Source: Methanobacteriota archaeon (GTDB lineage Archaea > Thermoplasmatota > Poseidoniia > Poseidoniales > Poseidoniaceae). Taken from it: DNA of 8,249 nt. Both the position numbers and the translations under genes were made by a program. Position 1 is the first letter of the stretch. Each line of letters begins with the position of its first letter. This document shows, in pieces, positions 1 to 6,287 of this stretch. The notes under the pieces are model-generated. The model was not told the origin of the DNA and did not search any database. It was given only the letters and a program-made list of their open reading frames with translations. The stretch spans positions 1-8,249 of the forward strand of contig JABGWN010000004.1 of the NCBI GenBank assembly GCA_018645535.1. Direction: 5' to 3'.

Positions 1-459
1 GACTACACCGTCAATTGAACGAGACAGACCCACAATCCCGAATGGACTTGGATCATCAACTTCCCAAAGAGCCATTGTGGCTTTTGCTCCGCTATCCTTG
101 TGAGCTTTCAGGAGAGAAGCGACGTCGAATGAAGCAACTGAATCTCCAGATCCAATAATGACTGTGTCTGTAATCTCGTCCATTAGAAGTCGAACAGAAC
201 CAGCAGTACCCATTGGTGTATGCTCTTGATTAATACGTCCGGAAGTTGATTCAGTATTCCATCCCTCTACATGTGCAGCGAGCATCTCGCCCCGATATCC
301 AGTGGTGACGATAAGAGAATCAACACCGCCTTGAATCATTGAATCTTTTACAAAATCAATAACTGGTCGTCCAAGAACTTCAACCATAGGTTTCGGCCGA
401 GCATCGGTAATTGGCCTTAAACGAGAACCTTGGCCACCGGCCATAATGATTCCAAGCAT
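1..459 (-). CDS. Sugar-phosphate nucleotidyltransferase, N-terminal 153 residues (partial)
   Basis: Transfers a nucleoside monophosphate from NTP to a sugar 1-phosphate to make an NDP-sugar, as in the RmlA/mannose-1-phosphate guanylyltransferase family; it should act in the cytoplasm in glycan or surface-polymer synthesis. Seen: the N-terminal nucleotide-binding signature MAGGQGSRLRPIT followed by RPKPM (residues 6-25), a TPMGTAG loop (81-87) where the family binds base and sugar, and a GD pair (105-106) at the position of the metal-binding GDxxx motif. The DDPSPFGIVGL segment (135-145) is the usual strand after the active site. The start is the ATG at 459, five bases after the stop of the upstream coiled-coil gene, with no clear ribosome-binding site, so coupled translation is likely. 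The reading frame is open to the window edge and the C-terminal half is missing, so neither the sugar nor any C-terminal left-handed helix domain can be assigned. Family sure, substrate not. Confidence 0.9.
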   Translation of the reverse strand, partial: MLGIIMAGGQGSRLRPITDARPKPMVEVLGRPVIDFVKDSMIQGGVDSLIVTTGYRGEMLAAHVEGWNTESTSGRINQEHTPMGTAGSVRLLMDEITDTVIIGSGDSVASFDVASLLKAHKDSGAKATMALWEVDDPSPFGIVGLSRSIDGVV

Positions 460-464
460 ACTAA

Positions 465-1469
465 TCAGCGACGGCGCCCAGCAGACATGTCCACTCGACG
501 CATCTTCTTCTTACCACCGCGACGTGGAGGAGGAGAATTCGTACTCGTTTCTTCGTTACCCATACCACCAAAGGTAAGGCTTCCTTCATTGAGAAGACTT
601 GAAATTAATTCTTCTGCAACTTCTTCAGATTCAGCACCAGTCTTTAGACTCTTAGAAACTGCTTCATTGTGGTCAGTCATCCACGATTTACGTTCATCAC
701 GGGCCATGTTCAATTCATCTCTGACTTTGTTAACATCCGTCATCATTTCATCGATTTTGGAATGTGTGTCATCTGCTTTTCCACGTAGTAAGACATATTC
801 GTTGTGATGTCGATCGCCTTCTGCCTTGAGGAAATCTCGGTGAGAAAAGGCTTCGTCAACTTCCTTAGATTTTTCATCTGCACGACCAACTGCTTCGAGC
901 ATGGCTTGGTGTGAAGCATCAGCCTCAGCCTTGAGTGTCTTGATTGCAGAATCAAGATCGTCCAGATCTACTGCAACGAGTTCAAATGCTTCAACATCAG
1001 GAGATAGTTCTTCCATCCGGCGACTCATCTGCTTGATTTTCTCCATCGTTTCCTTTTCTTTCTTAGGACCCATTGCGGACGTATTGTAAAGAGTCTCTAG
1101 GTTCGTAACGTCACGCTTCAATTGAGCATGCTCTGCTGTTGCGCTCTTCTTCTGACTCTTTTCACCACGACGTCCTTTTGCTTGGCCGATGACCGATCTA
1201 ATTTGATCTTGGATTGCATTTCGCTTTTCTTTGAACAATCGGATTTCTGCACGAATCGTTTTTACTTCTGCAAGTACAAGTTCGACTTTTTCCTTGTGTT
1301 CTTTGTACTGGTCTTGGACTGCATTACGCTGATCTGCTGCAGAGCGTGCTTCAGAACTGAAGTTATTACGGATATCACGCAACTTTCGAACCTTTGCTTC
1401 CATTGCATGCAAGCGGTCACGTAGTTCAGCATCTGGGCGTTCTTCTGCTTGGTCTTTGGAACCCAACAT
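465..1469 (-). CDS. COG1340-type archaeal coiled-coil protein with basic C-terminal tail
   Basis: A 334-residue, highly charged, almost wholly helical protein with no signal peptide or membrane segment. Residues about 10-100 and 112-275 are heptad-like coiled coil. It matches the pattern I know for the uncharacterised archaeal COG1340 family: a central L-E-x5-T-x7-KEKE-x5-K-x-M stretch (124-148), then a second block around ADASHQAM (183-190). Some members of this family are mislabelled phosphoserine phosphatase in databases; no phosphatase motif is visible here. Residues 94-110 (GQAKGRRGEKSQKK) form a basic break between the two coils, and the last 22 residues (PPPRRGGKKKMRR... ending GRRR) are strongly basic and probably disordered, which suggests nucleic-acid or acidic-protein contact (inference). 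It is paralogous to the plus-strand gene at 6288-7160. It lies 51 bases after the membrane protein gene and 5 before the nucleotidyltransferase. The ATG at 1469 lacks an obvious ribosome-binding site. Molecular function unknown. Confidence 0.87.
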   Translation of the reverse strand: MLGSKDQAEERPDAELRDRLHAMEAKVRKLRDIRNNFSSEARSAADQRNAVQDQYKEHKEKVELVLAEVKTIRAEIRLFKEKRNAIQDQIRSVIGQAKGRRGEKSQKKSATAEHAQLKRDVTNLETLYNTSAMGPKKEKETMEKIKQMSRRMEELSPDVEAFELVAVDLDDLDSAIKTLKAEADASHQAMLEAVGRADEKSKEVDEAFSHRDFLKAEGDRHHNEYVLLRGKADDTHSKIDEMMTDVNKVRDELNMARDERKSWMTDHNEAVSKSLKTGAESEEVAEELISSLLNEGSLTFGGMGNEETSTNSPPPRRGGKKKMRRVDMSAGRRR

Positions 1470-1520
1470 ACCATTGCGTAGTGGTTTTGCATTTCAAACC
1501 TATGGATTCAAGAAAGGTGT

Positions 1521-3023
1521 TCAAACGTTGAAAATATCGAGTAATTCAAGAGCTGCTCCAAGTCCAATAATCAACGAACCAAGCAATTGGCTGGTGACTG
1601 AAATAGAACGACGTAGTCTTGTCTTGAATTCATTTCTGACGTTAACGTTAATCTGTCGACCGATGAGTAAGTCACCACTAGGTTCTTCCAAGCGCACAGA
1701 AACTGTCGCATCCCCAAAACGCTCGGGTAGCAGAGTCTGCCAAGCCATCGTACCGTCCTTGAGTAAGCCAGTCATCTTGCCAAGAACATCTTCGTTTCCT
1801 TCCACTGCAATCGGTAATGATTCCGAAGACCACCATACTTCCTTTCCTGGCTGAAGTTCATAGCGCATGGAAATGTCATGAGGACGGAAATCTGGAGATT
1901 GGACTCGGAAGACAACCGTTTTGCTCTTTTTGGAGAGATTGTGCATGAAAACAAACAAGTTAGCTCGTTTAGTAACGACATTTTCAAGATCCACTTCGAA
2001 AACCAAATCTTTCAGAGCAGATGGTCTTCCGAATTCCATATCCTGTTCAATTCGATCGATGAGTCGGAAAAATGCTGGACATTGAGTTCTTGCATGCTCT
2101 ATCAGTTCCAGCCACAACTCGAGACTGAAGGAGTCTTGATCAAGAAGAGCTTGTATTCCATCTTCTTTAATCACCTCTTCAAATTCAATTTTCATTGTTT
2201 TAGAATCCATACCATTGTAATGTCGATAGAGCGTCATCAGAATTTTCTCTCGAGCAAAATCATGCTTAACACCACGCTTAACATGGCTTTGAACAGTACG
2301 CATCAACAGATCGTATTTGGAGCGAAGCAAGGGGTCTAATTGTGTTCGAATAATATCGTCAAAAACACTCTCTAACGTAGATGGATGAACTGGTGCTTCG
2401 AATGCATCCAGTAAACCGGATTTGTTCACCATGTTAAACCGATGCTGCCTTGTTGACATGTGCAATCCAAGTGCGAGCATATAGAGACCCCATGACATGA
2501 TGAATATATTTTGACCAAGGGAGTTACCGAGTCCGAAGAGAAGAACGAAACCGAGTCCAATACAACCGAGAACAAGGCATGTGAAAGAGAGAGAATGTAA
2601 CCGTATTTGGCTTTGGATTCGGTGGGCCATTCCATCATAACCATGCAATGCTTCGATACTTTGGTGTTTTTCCTGAGAGAACTTGATGGCTTGAGCGAAA
2701 GCTGCATTCGAGAGAGAGATTCTGTATCTGTGCATTCCGAGAACGAGCAGCCAACCGAGCCCTACAATCGAACCAAGCAACAACAAACTGGAACTAAACG
2801 ATTGCCCGAGGGATGGTTTGATGCTTGACTCCCACCAATTTGGGTCAGTACCTTCGTATGCCCACGATCCTAACAGAATGAAAAGAGAGAAGATTGGAAG
2901 GAGGAGAGTCAGGCGCAATCCAGAGGAAAGAATCTGGTCATCAATGGAAAGGAGAAAACGTTCTCTTTCCAAAAGAGGAGACTCCAAAACGGAGGGTAAG
3001 GATGATTCAACTGTCTCGCTCAC
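1521..3023 (-). CDS. Five-helix membrane protein with large cytoplasmic domain, unknown family
   Basis: I do not recognise this 500-residue protein. Hydrophobic segments lie at about residues 36-54, 77-97, 146-166, 172-189 and 478-497. Positive charges after helix 2 (HRYR, 98-101, and the 98-145 loop), after helix 4 (TRQHRF) and before helix 5 (RLRRS, 469-473) predict that the N terminus, the 98-145 loop and the 190-477 domain are cytoplasmic, with a very short C terminus outside. The soluble domain has two parts: residues 190-340, acidic/basic and probably helical, and residues 340-465, rich in alternating hydrophobics typical of a beta sandwich (FEVDLENVV, VVFRVQS, ATVSVRLEEP, INVNVRNEF). 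No enzyme motif is visible. The start is GTG at 3023; an in-frame TAA lies 12 bases upstream, so no longer version exists. Placed between the DtxR-type regulator and the coiled-coil gene, it may be cotranscribed with both. A metal-related role is possible only by association. Confidence 0.85.
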   Translation of the reverse strand: MSETVESSLPSVLESPLLERERFLLSIDDQILSSGLRLTLLLPIFSLFILLGSWAYEGTDPNWWESSIKPSLGQSFSSSLLLLGSIVGLGWLLVLGMHRYRISLSNAAFAQAIKFSQEKHQSIEALHGYDGMAHRIQSQIRLHSLSFTCLVLGCIGLGFVLLFGLGNSLGQNIFIMSWGLYMLALGLHMSTRQHRFNMVNKSGLLDAFEAPVHPSTLESVFDDIIRTQLDPLLRSKYDLLMRTVQSHVKRGVKHDFAREKILMTLYRHYNGMDSKTMKIEFEEVIKEDGIQALLDQDSFSLELWLELIEHARTQCPAFFRLIDRIEQDMEFGRPSALKDLVFEVDLENVVTKRANLFVFMHNLSKKSKTVVFRVQSPDFRPHDISMRYELQPGKEVWWSSESLPIAVEGNEDVLGKMTGLLKDGTMAWQTLLPERFGDATVSVRLEEPSGDLLIGRQINVNVRNEFKTRLRRSISVTSQLLGSLIIGLGAALELLDIFNV

Positions 3024-3093
3024 AAACGTCCCTTACGAACATGAGTCAAAAGCGTTCGTCCTGTAACGGAAGGAAAACGATTGGATTTAGCGC

Positions 3094-3750
3094 TCAATGT
3101 GAACGCACGATGATTGAATCGGAAAGATGAGAGTCAAGTTCAATTACAGTTCCATTTGCTTCAAATTTAGATGAACCAAGAGATTTGATTACTGACCCAA
3201 TGACCAGATGTTCTCCAAACAGATTGACCAATTCTTCAGAAACAAGAAGGCCTACAACTGTCGCTTCATTCTCAGTAGAGAGAGATGTAAGCGATGTGTG
3301 TTCAGCAACTCTCGACATGATTCTTTTGCCAATATGCTTGCTGGGGTGAGGGATTTCTCTTCCACTCGGATCGATTTCTGGATCTCCTAGTAAGACGGTT
3401 AATGCAACTTCCAGATCATCATCGATTGCATGCTCAAGGCGACACGCAGTCTCGTGCGCATTACCGTTGAAAGGAATCCGTTCAAGGAGAACTTCTGCAA
3501 GTCGGTGCCGTCGTTTCATTGTTCGACCATGATTCAAACCTTTCTCAGTCAATTGAGCGCCCTTATATCGCACATAATCAATGAAGCCTTTGGCAGATAA
3601 TCTCTGAATCATTTCTGTTGCAGAGGCTGGCGAAACACCGAGTCGTTGTGCTAAATCTCCTGTTCTTACTCTCGTATGTTGATTCGATTCATAGAATTCA
3701 TACATGGTTTCGAGGTATTCGTCCTCAAACTCTTGAAAATGGCCCGCCAT
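3094..3750 (-). CDS. DtxR/MntR/SirR-family metal-dependent transcriptional regulator
   Basis: A 218-residue metal-sensing repressor that, in this family, binds operator DNA when loaded with Fe(II) or Mn(II) and controls metal uptake genes. Domains in order: winged helix (about 5-70; recognition region LAQRLGVSPASATEMIQRL at 34-52), metal-binding dimerisation domain (about 75-140), and a FeoA/SH3-like C-terminal domain (about 158-214). Metal ligands line up with DtxR: H82 and E86 (RHRLAE), H99, C103, E106 and H107 (HETACRLEH). At the first ligand position, where DtxR has Met10 and MntR has Asp8, this protein has E11. That site is mixed: MntR-like acid at the N terminus, DtxR-like cysteine in helix 5. 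I prefer the ATG at 3750 over a GTG at 3762, because that GTG lies in GTGAGGT, which reads as a ribosome-binding site five bases before the ATG. It is followed after 70 bases by the membrane-protein gene. Preferred metal cannot be decided. Confidence 0.93.
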   Translation of the reverse strand: MAGHFQEFEDEYLETMYEFYESNQHTRVRTGDLAQRLGVSPASATEMIQRLSAKGFIDYVRYKGAQLTEKGLNHGRTMKRRHRLAEVLLERIPFNGNAHETACRLEHAIDDDLEVALTVLLGDPEIDPSGREIPHPSKHIGKRIMSRVAEHTSLTSLSTENEATVVGLLVSEELVNLFGEHLVIGSVIKSLGSSKFEANGTVIELDSHLSDSIIVRSH

Positions 3751-3755
3751 AGTAT

Positions 3756-3760
3756 ACCTC
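3756..3760 (-). promoter_or_regulatory. Ribosome-binding site of the DtxR-type gene (GAGGT)
   Basis: On the minus strand GAGGT lies five bases before the ATG at 3750 and complements the CCUCC-containing 3' end of archaeal 16S rRNA. It decides the start: the alternative GTG at 3762 is part of the same element. Confidence 0.5.
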
Positions 3761-3777
3761 ACGCTCTATCTTGGTTC

Positions 3778-3785
3778 AATATTTT
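3778..3785 (-). promoter_or_regulatory. TATA-like box before the DtxR-type gene
   Basis: AAAATATT on the minus strand, centred about 31 bases before the ATG, stands out in a 46-base intergenic gap. With the usual archaeal spacing (TATA centre about 26 bases before the start of transcription) the transcript would begin near 3755, leaving a leader of only about five bases that would cut into the GAGGT element. Either the transcript is near-leaderless or initiation lies a little further upstream. No transcription data; inference from composition and spacing. Confidence 0.35.
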
Positions 3786-3794
3786 GGTTAACCA
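3785..3794. promoter_or_regulatory. 10-base palindrome TGGTTAACCA, candidate autoregulatory operator
   Basis: A perfect 10-base palindrome touching the upstream edge of the TATA-like box of the DtxR-type gene, where an archaeal repressor would block TBP/TFB. On the minus strand AACCAA occurs twice, at 3784-3789 and 3771-3776, 13 bases apart and flanking the TATA core. Autoregulation is common in this repressor family. AACCAAG also occurs inside coding sequence (for example near 1575 and 3174), so the repeat alone is weak evidence. Confidence 0.28.
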
Positions 3795-3796
3795 TT

Positions 3797-6256
3797 CTAC
3801 TTTGCTGAGAATACTGTCGAACAAGATGGGCAGCGCACAGACCCACCATAATCAGAAGGCACACGCAAGGTAGAAGAGCATTCAGGACAAGCAATCTCAA
3901 CCTTAGCCGGAGGAGTTTCAATGACTTCTAAATCGTCGAAATCCTCTTCTTCGATTTCTTCCTCCATTTCTGCTTCCACTTCAAATCGTTCCGAGCAATC
4001 GGGGCAACGTACCGTTCCTGAATAGTCACCTGGAATACGTAGTGTTCGTTCACATGATGGACATGAACGTTCAACAGATTCGACTTCTTTCTTGACTGCC
4101 TTCTTACTTTCTTTCTTTTTCTTTTCAGGAAGTTCGATTTCAGATACTGATGTTCGTCGAAGATGAAGGACCAATATGATGGCTGCGGAAGTAGCCATGC
4201 CACCGCCGATAGCAACCCAAGGAATCTCAAACCCTTCTTCTTCAACTTCTTGTGATTGAACAGTAAAACTCTGTTCGGATTCGATTACAGTATTGTCAAA
4301 TGTCCACTGTGCGGTTAGAAGAAGTTCAGTCCCCACTGGCACTTCAAAGGAGATATCGATTTTGGAAGTAGAGCCAGCTGTCATTGCTGAAGTAGTCGAT
4401 TGTCCAAGGATTGTTCCATCTGAGTCAATGAGGAGCAGTTCTCCGGTTGAACCCGCTAATTGACCAGTGTTTTCAAGATCCAACGTTACAGTTCCCACGC
4501 TACCCTCAACCAATTGACGTGGAATGGTAATTGGATTGAGAGACATAGAATAAATCGGTTCCTTGCCGGAAAGTGTTGCTGTAGCGATATAACTGCTTGT
4601 AGAAGCAGTCCATTCAACTGGACTCATTCTCAAGATGACTTCGGTCCCCGGAACTTCACCAATCTGAGTCTGTCCAGAAACAGTTCCTGAGCCAAGGGTA
4701 ACAATTTGTTCTGAAACGAATACGTCAGTTCCTGAAATCCGATACCCATATCGTAGTTTTACATCTCTTGAAACACCGTCGTCAATAGAAACATTCCAAC
4801 CAATCGTGACTTCACCTTGACTTTCGATAGCAATGACTTCTGCAAACATGGCTTGCTCTCCGGCAACATCTATCGAAAAAGTTCCATTCAAGCCACTCGT
4901 TACAATTCCATCTGATGAGCGTATCATCCAATCATAGTCTTGAGGCCCTGAATCTGTCAATGTAAAAGAGAGAGCGATATCTCCAGCCTGTCCTTGTTCG
5001 AGGGTGATGGAACTGTTCGCAACAAGCACGTCCATGCTTGAACGTATTTCTAAATGAGCTTGGCCAGTTGTATTTCCTTGATTCCGTAATAATAGAGACA
5101 CATCAACAGTATCATCGACATGCCATGGTCCACCAATCAAGGCTAGGCCAGAAGGACCTGCACCATCAAAAATAGCAGAATCCAATCCCTCGAGTGTAAA
5201 AGTTGCAGCGCCGCCACTTATTGCACTGTTTCGATCATCGATGAAACTACAATGAAGAATTCCTGGCCGAGCAGTAAATGAAATCAATTCCACCACTATT
5301 TCGTCTATAGAAAGAATTGCTGATTGGTTATAAATCTCATCGCCTTGGAAAGCACAGATACTTCGACCATCGAATGAACGTTCACCTTCGGAATTTAACA
5401 ATGTCAGATTGAAACTAACTTCTGAACCTGCCGTGACGTTTTCTGTAAGGATCTCCAAAGCGAGAGTCGCGTTTGGTAATGGAGGGGGACCAATTGGAGC
5501 CATTAACGAGAGAGATGAAATCGAATCATTCTTTGAAATATTGAACCAGATAGTTCCTTCAACGACCATGTGTGATGATTGAAATTCGAGAACTATTGTC
5601 GAAGTTCCATCAACGACGATATCCTCGTAATAGACTGTCTCGTTCCATGAGTCTTGACCTACATCAAGAACGAAGGATTCACTGCCAGCAACACCACCGA
5701 TGTTTTCAATCGGTATTTCTGATTGAATATAATCACCTTGGCGAATTGTGGAATTACTTGTGTATTGTCCCATTGAATCGATCCCTGAGAGTGTAATTGA
5801 GGAAGAACCCACGAAATCAATCGATGAAGGTGCTAAACGTTGTAATGAAATTGTTGTTTCAGAAACATAATCATTTGATGGAACCCCTACATCACCATGC
5901 AATTCGAGATGAAGTTCCATGTAGCCGATTTCTAATTCGTTTAATTGGATTAAAACTTGCTTGACTTCACTTCCCGAGAGAGCATAAGATTGATTCTGGG
6001 ACCAAAGTATTTGACCATCTAAATTCATAAGTGTCGAATTCACATAGACGCTGCCCGCTGAGGTATTCTGCTCGACAAGATCGAACGAAAGATTTGTTGT
6101 GTTGCCTAAAAAGGAAGGTGAATCATCAAAAAGAAGGGTGGACTCTTGCACCAAAATAGCACTACTGGAAGCCTGAACTGTTGGCAGAGTGAGTACTGAA
6201 CACAACAAAAGCCCAGCGAGGAAGATATGAGACATAAATCCCCGTTGACCTTCCAT
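3797..6256 (-). CDS. Secreted, membrane-anchored surface glycoprotein with cytoplasmic tandem zinc-ribbon tail
   Basis: An 819-residue type I membrane protein of no named family. Seen: signal peptide (hydrophobic 11-25, probable cleavage after VQA, residue 29); ectodomain 30-675 of about six beta-sandwich modules of roughly 100 residues, some CARDB/NEW3-like with the pattern GDxxxxEIPIxNxGxxAG (near 174-191) and repeats near 382-400 and 586-602; a lone cysteine pair C301/C336 that could form an Ig-type disulfide; 17 N-x-S/T sequons, all between residues 52 and 488; one transmembrane helix 679-698; a lysine-rich stretch 711-724; and two CPxC-x15-CPxC zinc ribbons (C732, C735, C751, C754 and C790, C793, C809, C812) joined by an acidic linker (758-780). 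The ribbons resemble the MJ0042/zinc_ribbon_4 type. The frame stays open upstream to 6820, but that part is antisense to the plus-strand coiled-coil gene. Starts at 6289 and 6235 are alternatives; 6256 gives a signal peptide with an arginine in its n-region. Role unknown; adhesion, binding or signalling is possible. Confidence 0.85.
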   Translation of the reverse strand: MEGQRGFMSHIFLAGLLLCSVLTLPTVQASSSAILVQESTLLFDDSPSFLGNTTNLSFDLVEQNTSAGSVYVNSTLMNLDGQILWSQNQSYALSGSEVKQVLIQLNELEIGYMELHLELHGDVGVPSNDYVSETTISLQRLAPSSIDFVGSSSITLSGIDSMGQYTSNSTIRQGDYIQSEIPIENIGGVAGSESFVLDVGQDSWNETVYYEDIVVDGTSTIVLEFQSSHMVVEGTIWFNISKNDSISSLSLMAPIGPPPLPNATLALEILTENVTAGSEVSFNLTLLNSEGERSFDGRSICAFQGDEIYNQSAILSIDEIVVELISFTARPGILHCSFIDDRNSAISGGAATFTLEGLDSAIFDGAGPSGLALIGGPWHVDDTVDVSLLLRNQGNTTGQAHLEIRSSMDVLVANSSITLEQGQAGDIALSFTLTDSGPQDYDWMIRSSDGIVTSGLNGTFSIDVAGEQAMFAEVIAIESQGEVTIGWNVSIDDGVSRDVKLRYGYRISGTDVFVSEQIVTLGSGTVSGQTQIGEVPGTEVILRMSPVEWTASTSSYIATATLSGKEPIYSMSLNPITIPRQLVEGSVGTVTLDLENTGQLAGSTGELLLIDSDGTILGQSTTSAMTAGSTSKIDISFEVPVGTELLLTAQWTFDNTVIESEQSFTVQSQEVEEEGFEIPWVAIGGGMATSAAIILVLHLRRTSVSEIELPEKKKKESKKAVKKEVESVERSCPSCERTLRIPGDYSGTVRCPDCSERFEVEAEMEEEIEEEDFDDLEVIETPPAKVEIACPECSSTLRVPSDYGGSVRCPSCSTVFSAK
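3821..4063 (-). repeat. Tandem duplication encoding two MJ0042-like zinc ribbons
   Basis: The two halves of the glycoprotein tail align without gaps from the first to the last cysteine: C-P-x-C-x2-T-L-R-x-P-x-D-Y-x-G-x-V-R-C-P-x-C-S. Spacing between cysteines is identical in both (2, 15, 2 intervening residues). A 35-residue, mostly acidic linker separates them. This is an in-gene domain duplication, not a mobile repeat. Confidence 0.75.
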
Positions 6257-6287
6257 ACCTTGCTTGAACTCATGGGGGTTCTTGAGC
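6257..6287. promoter_or_regulatory. Compact divergent start region between glycoprotein and coiled-coil/TUTase-like operon
   Basis: Only 31 bases separate the preferred minus-strand start (6256) from the plus-strand ATG (6288), and the gap holds no TATA-like sequence. AT-rich candidates lie inside the opposing genes: ATAAAT at 6234-6239 would serve the plus strand (start of transcription near 6262, then GGGGG at 6274-6278 as a possible ribosome-binding site), and minus-strand ATATTT near 6298-6304 would serve the glycoprotein. Both assignments are inference. The longest glycoprotein start (ATG at 6289-6287) would overlap the plus-strand ATG within CATG. Confidence 0.3.

Noticed and set aside
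430..807. Plus-strand 125-residue open frame over the end of the coiled-coil gene
   Set aside because: Complement of the charged coiled-coil gene and the nucleotidyltransferase start; Ser/Arg-rich, with no recognisable motif or ribosome-binding site.
465..1469. Phosphoserine phosphatase label often attached to this coiled-coil family
   Set aside because: No DxDxT/V haloacid-dehalogenase motif or other phosphatase signature in the sequence; the protein is coiled coil throughout.
1520..1532. Small inverted repeat TTCAA-ACG-TTGAA at the end of the membrane-protein gene as a terminator
   Set aside because: Five-base arms, no T tract after it, and archaeal terminators are mainly U-rich runs; likely chance.
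1456..1854. Plus-strand 132-residue open frame across the gap between coiled-coil and membrane-protein genes
   Set aside because: Mostly antisense to the C-terminal domain of the membrane protein; no motif.
1878..2339. Plus-strand 153-residue open frame within the membrane-protein gene
   Set aside because: Lies entirely opposite the 500-residue gene, whose membrane-helix pattern is convincing; its own translation shows no domain.
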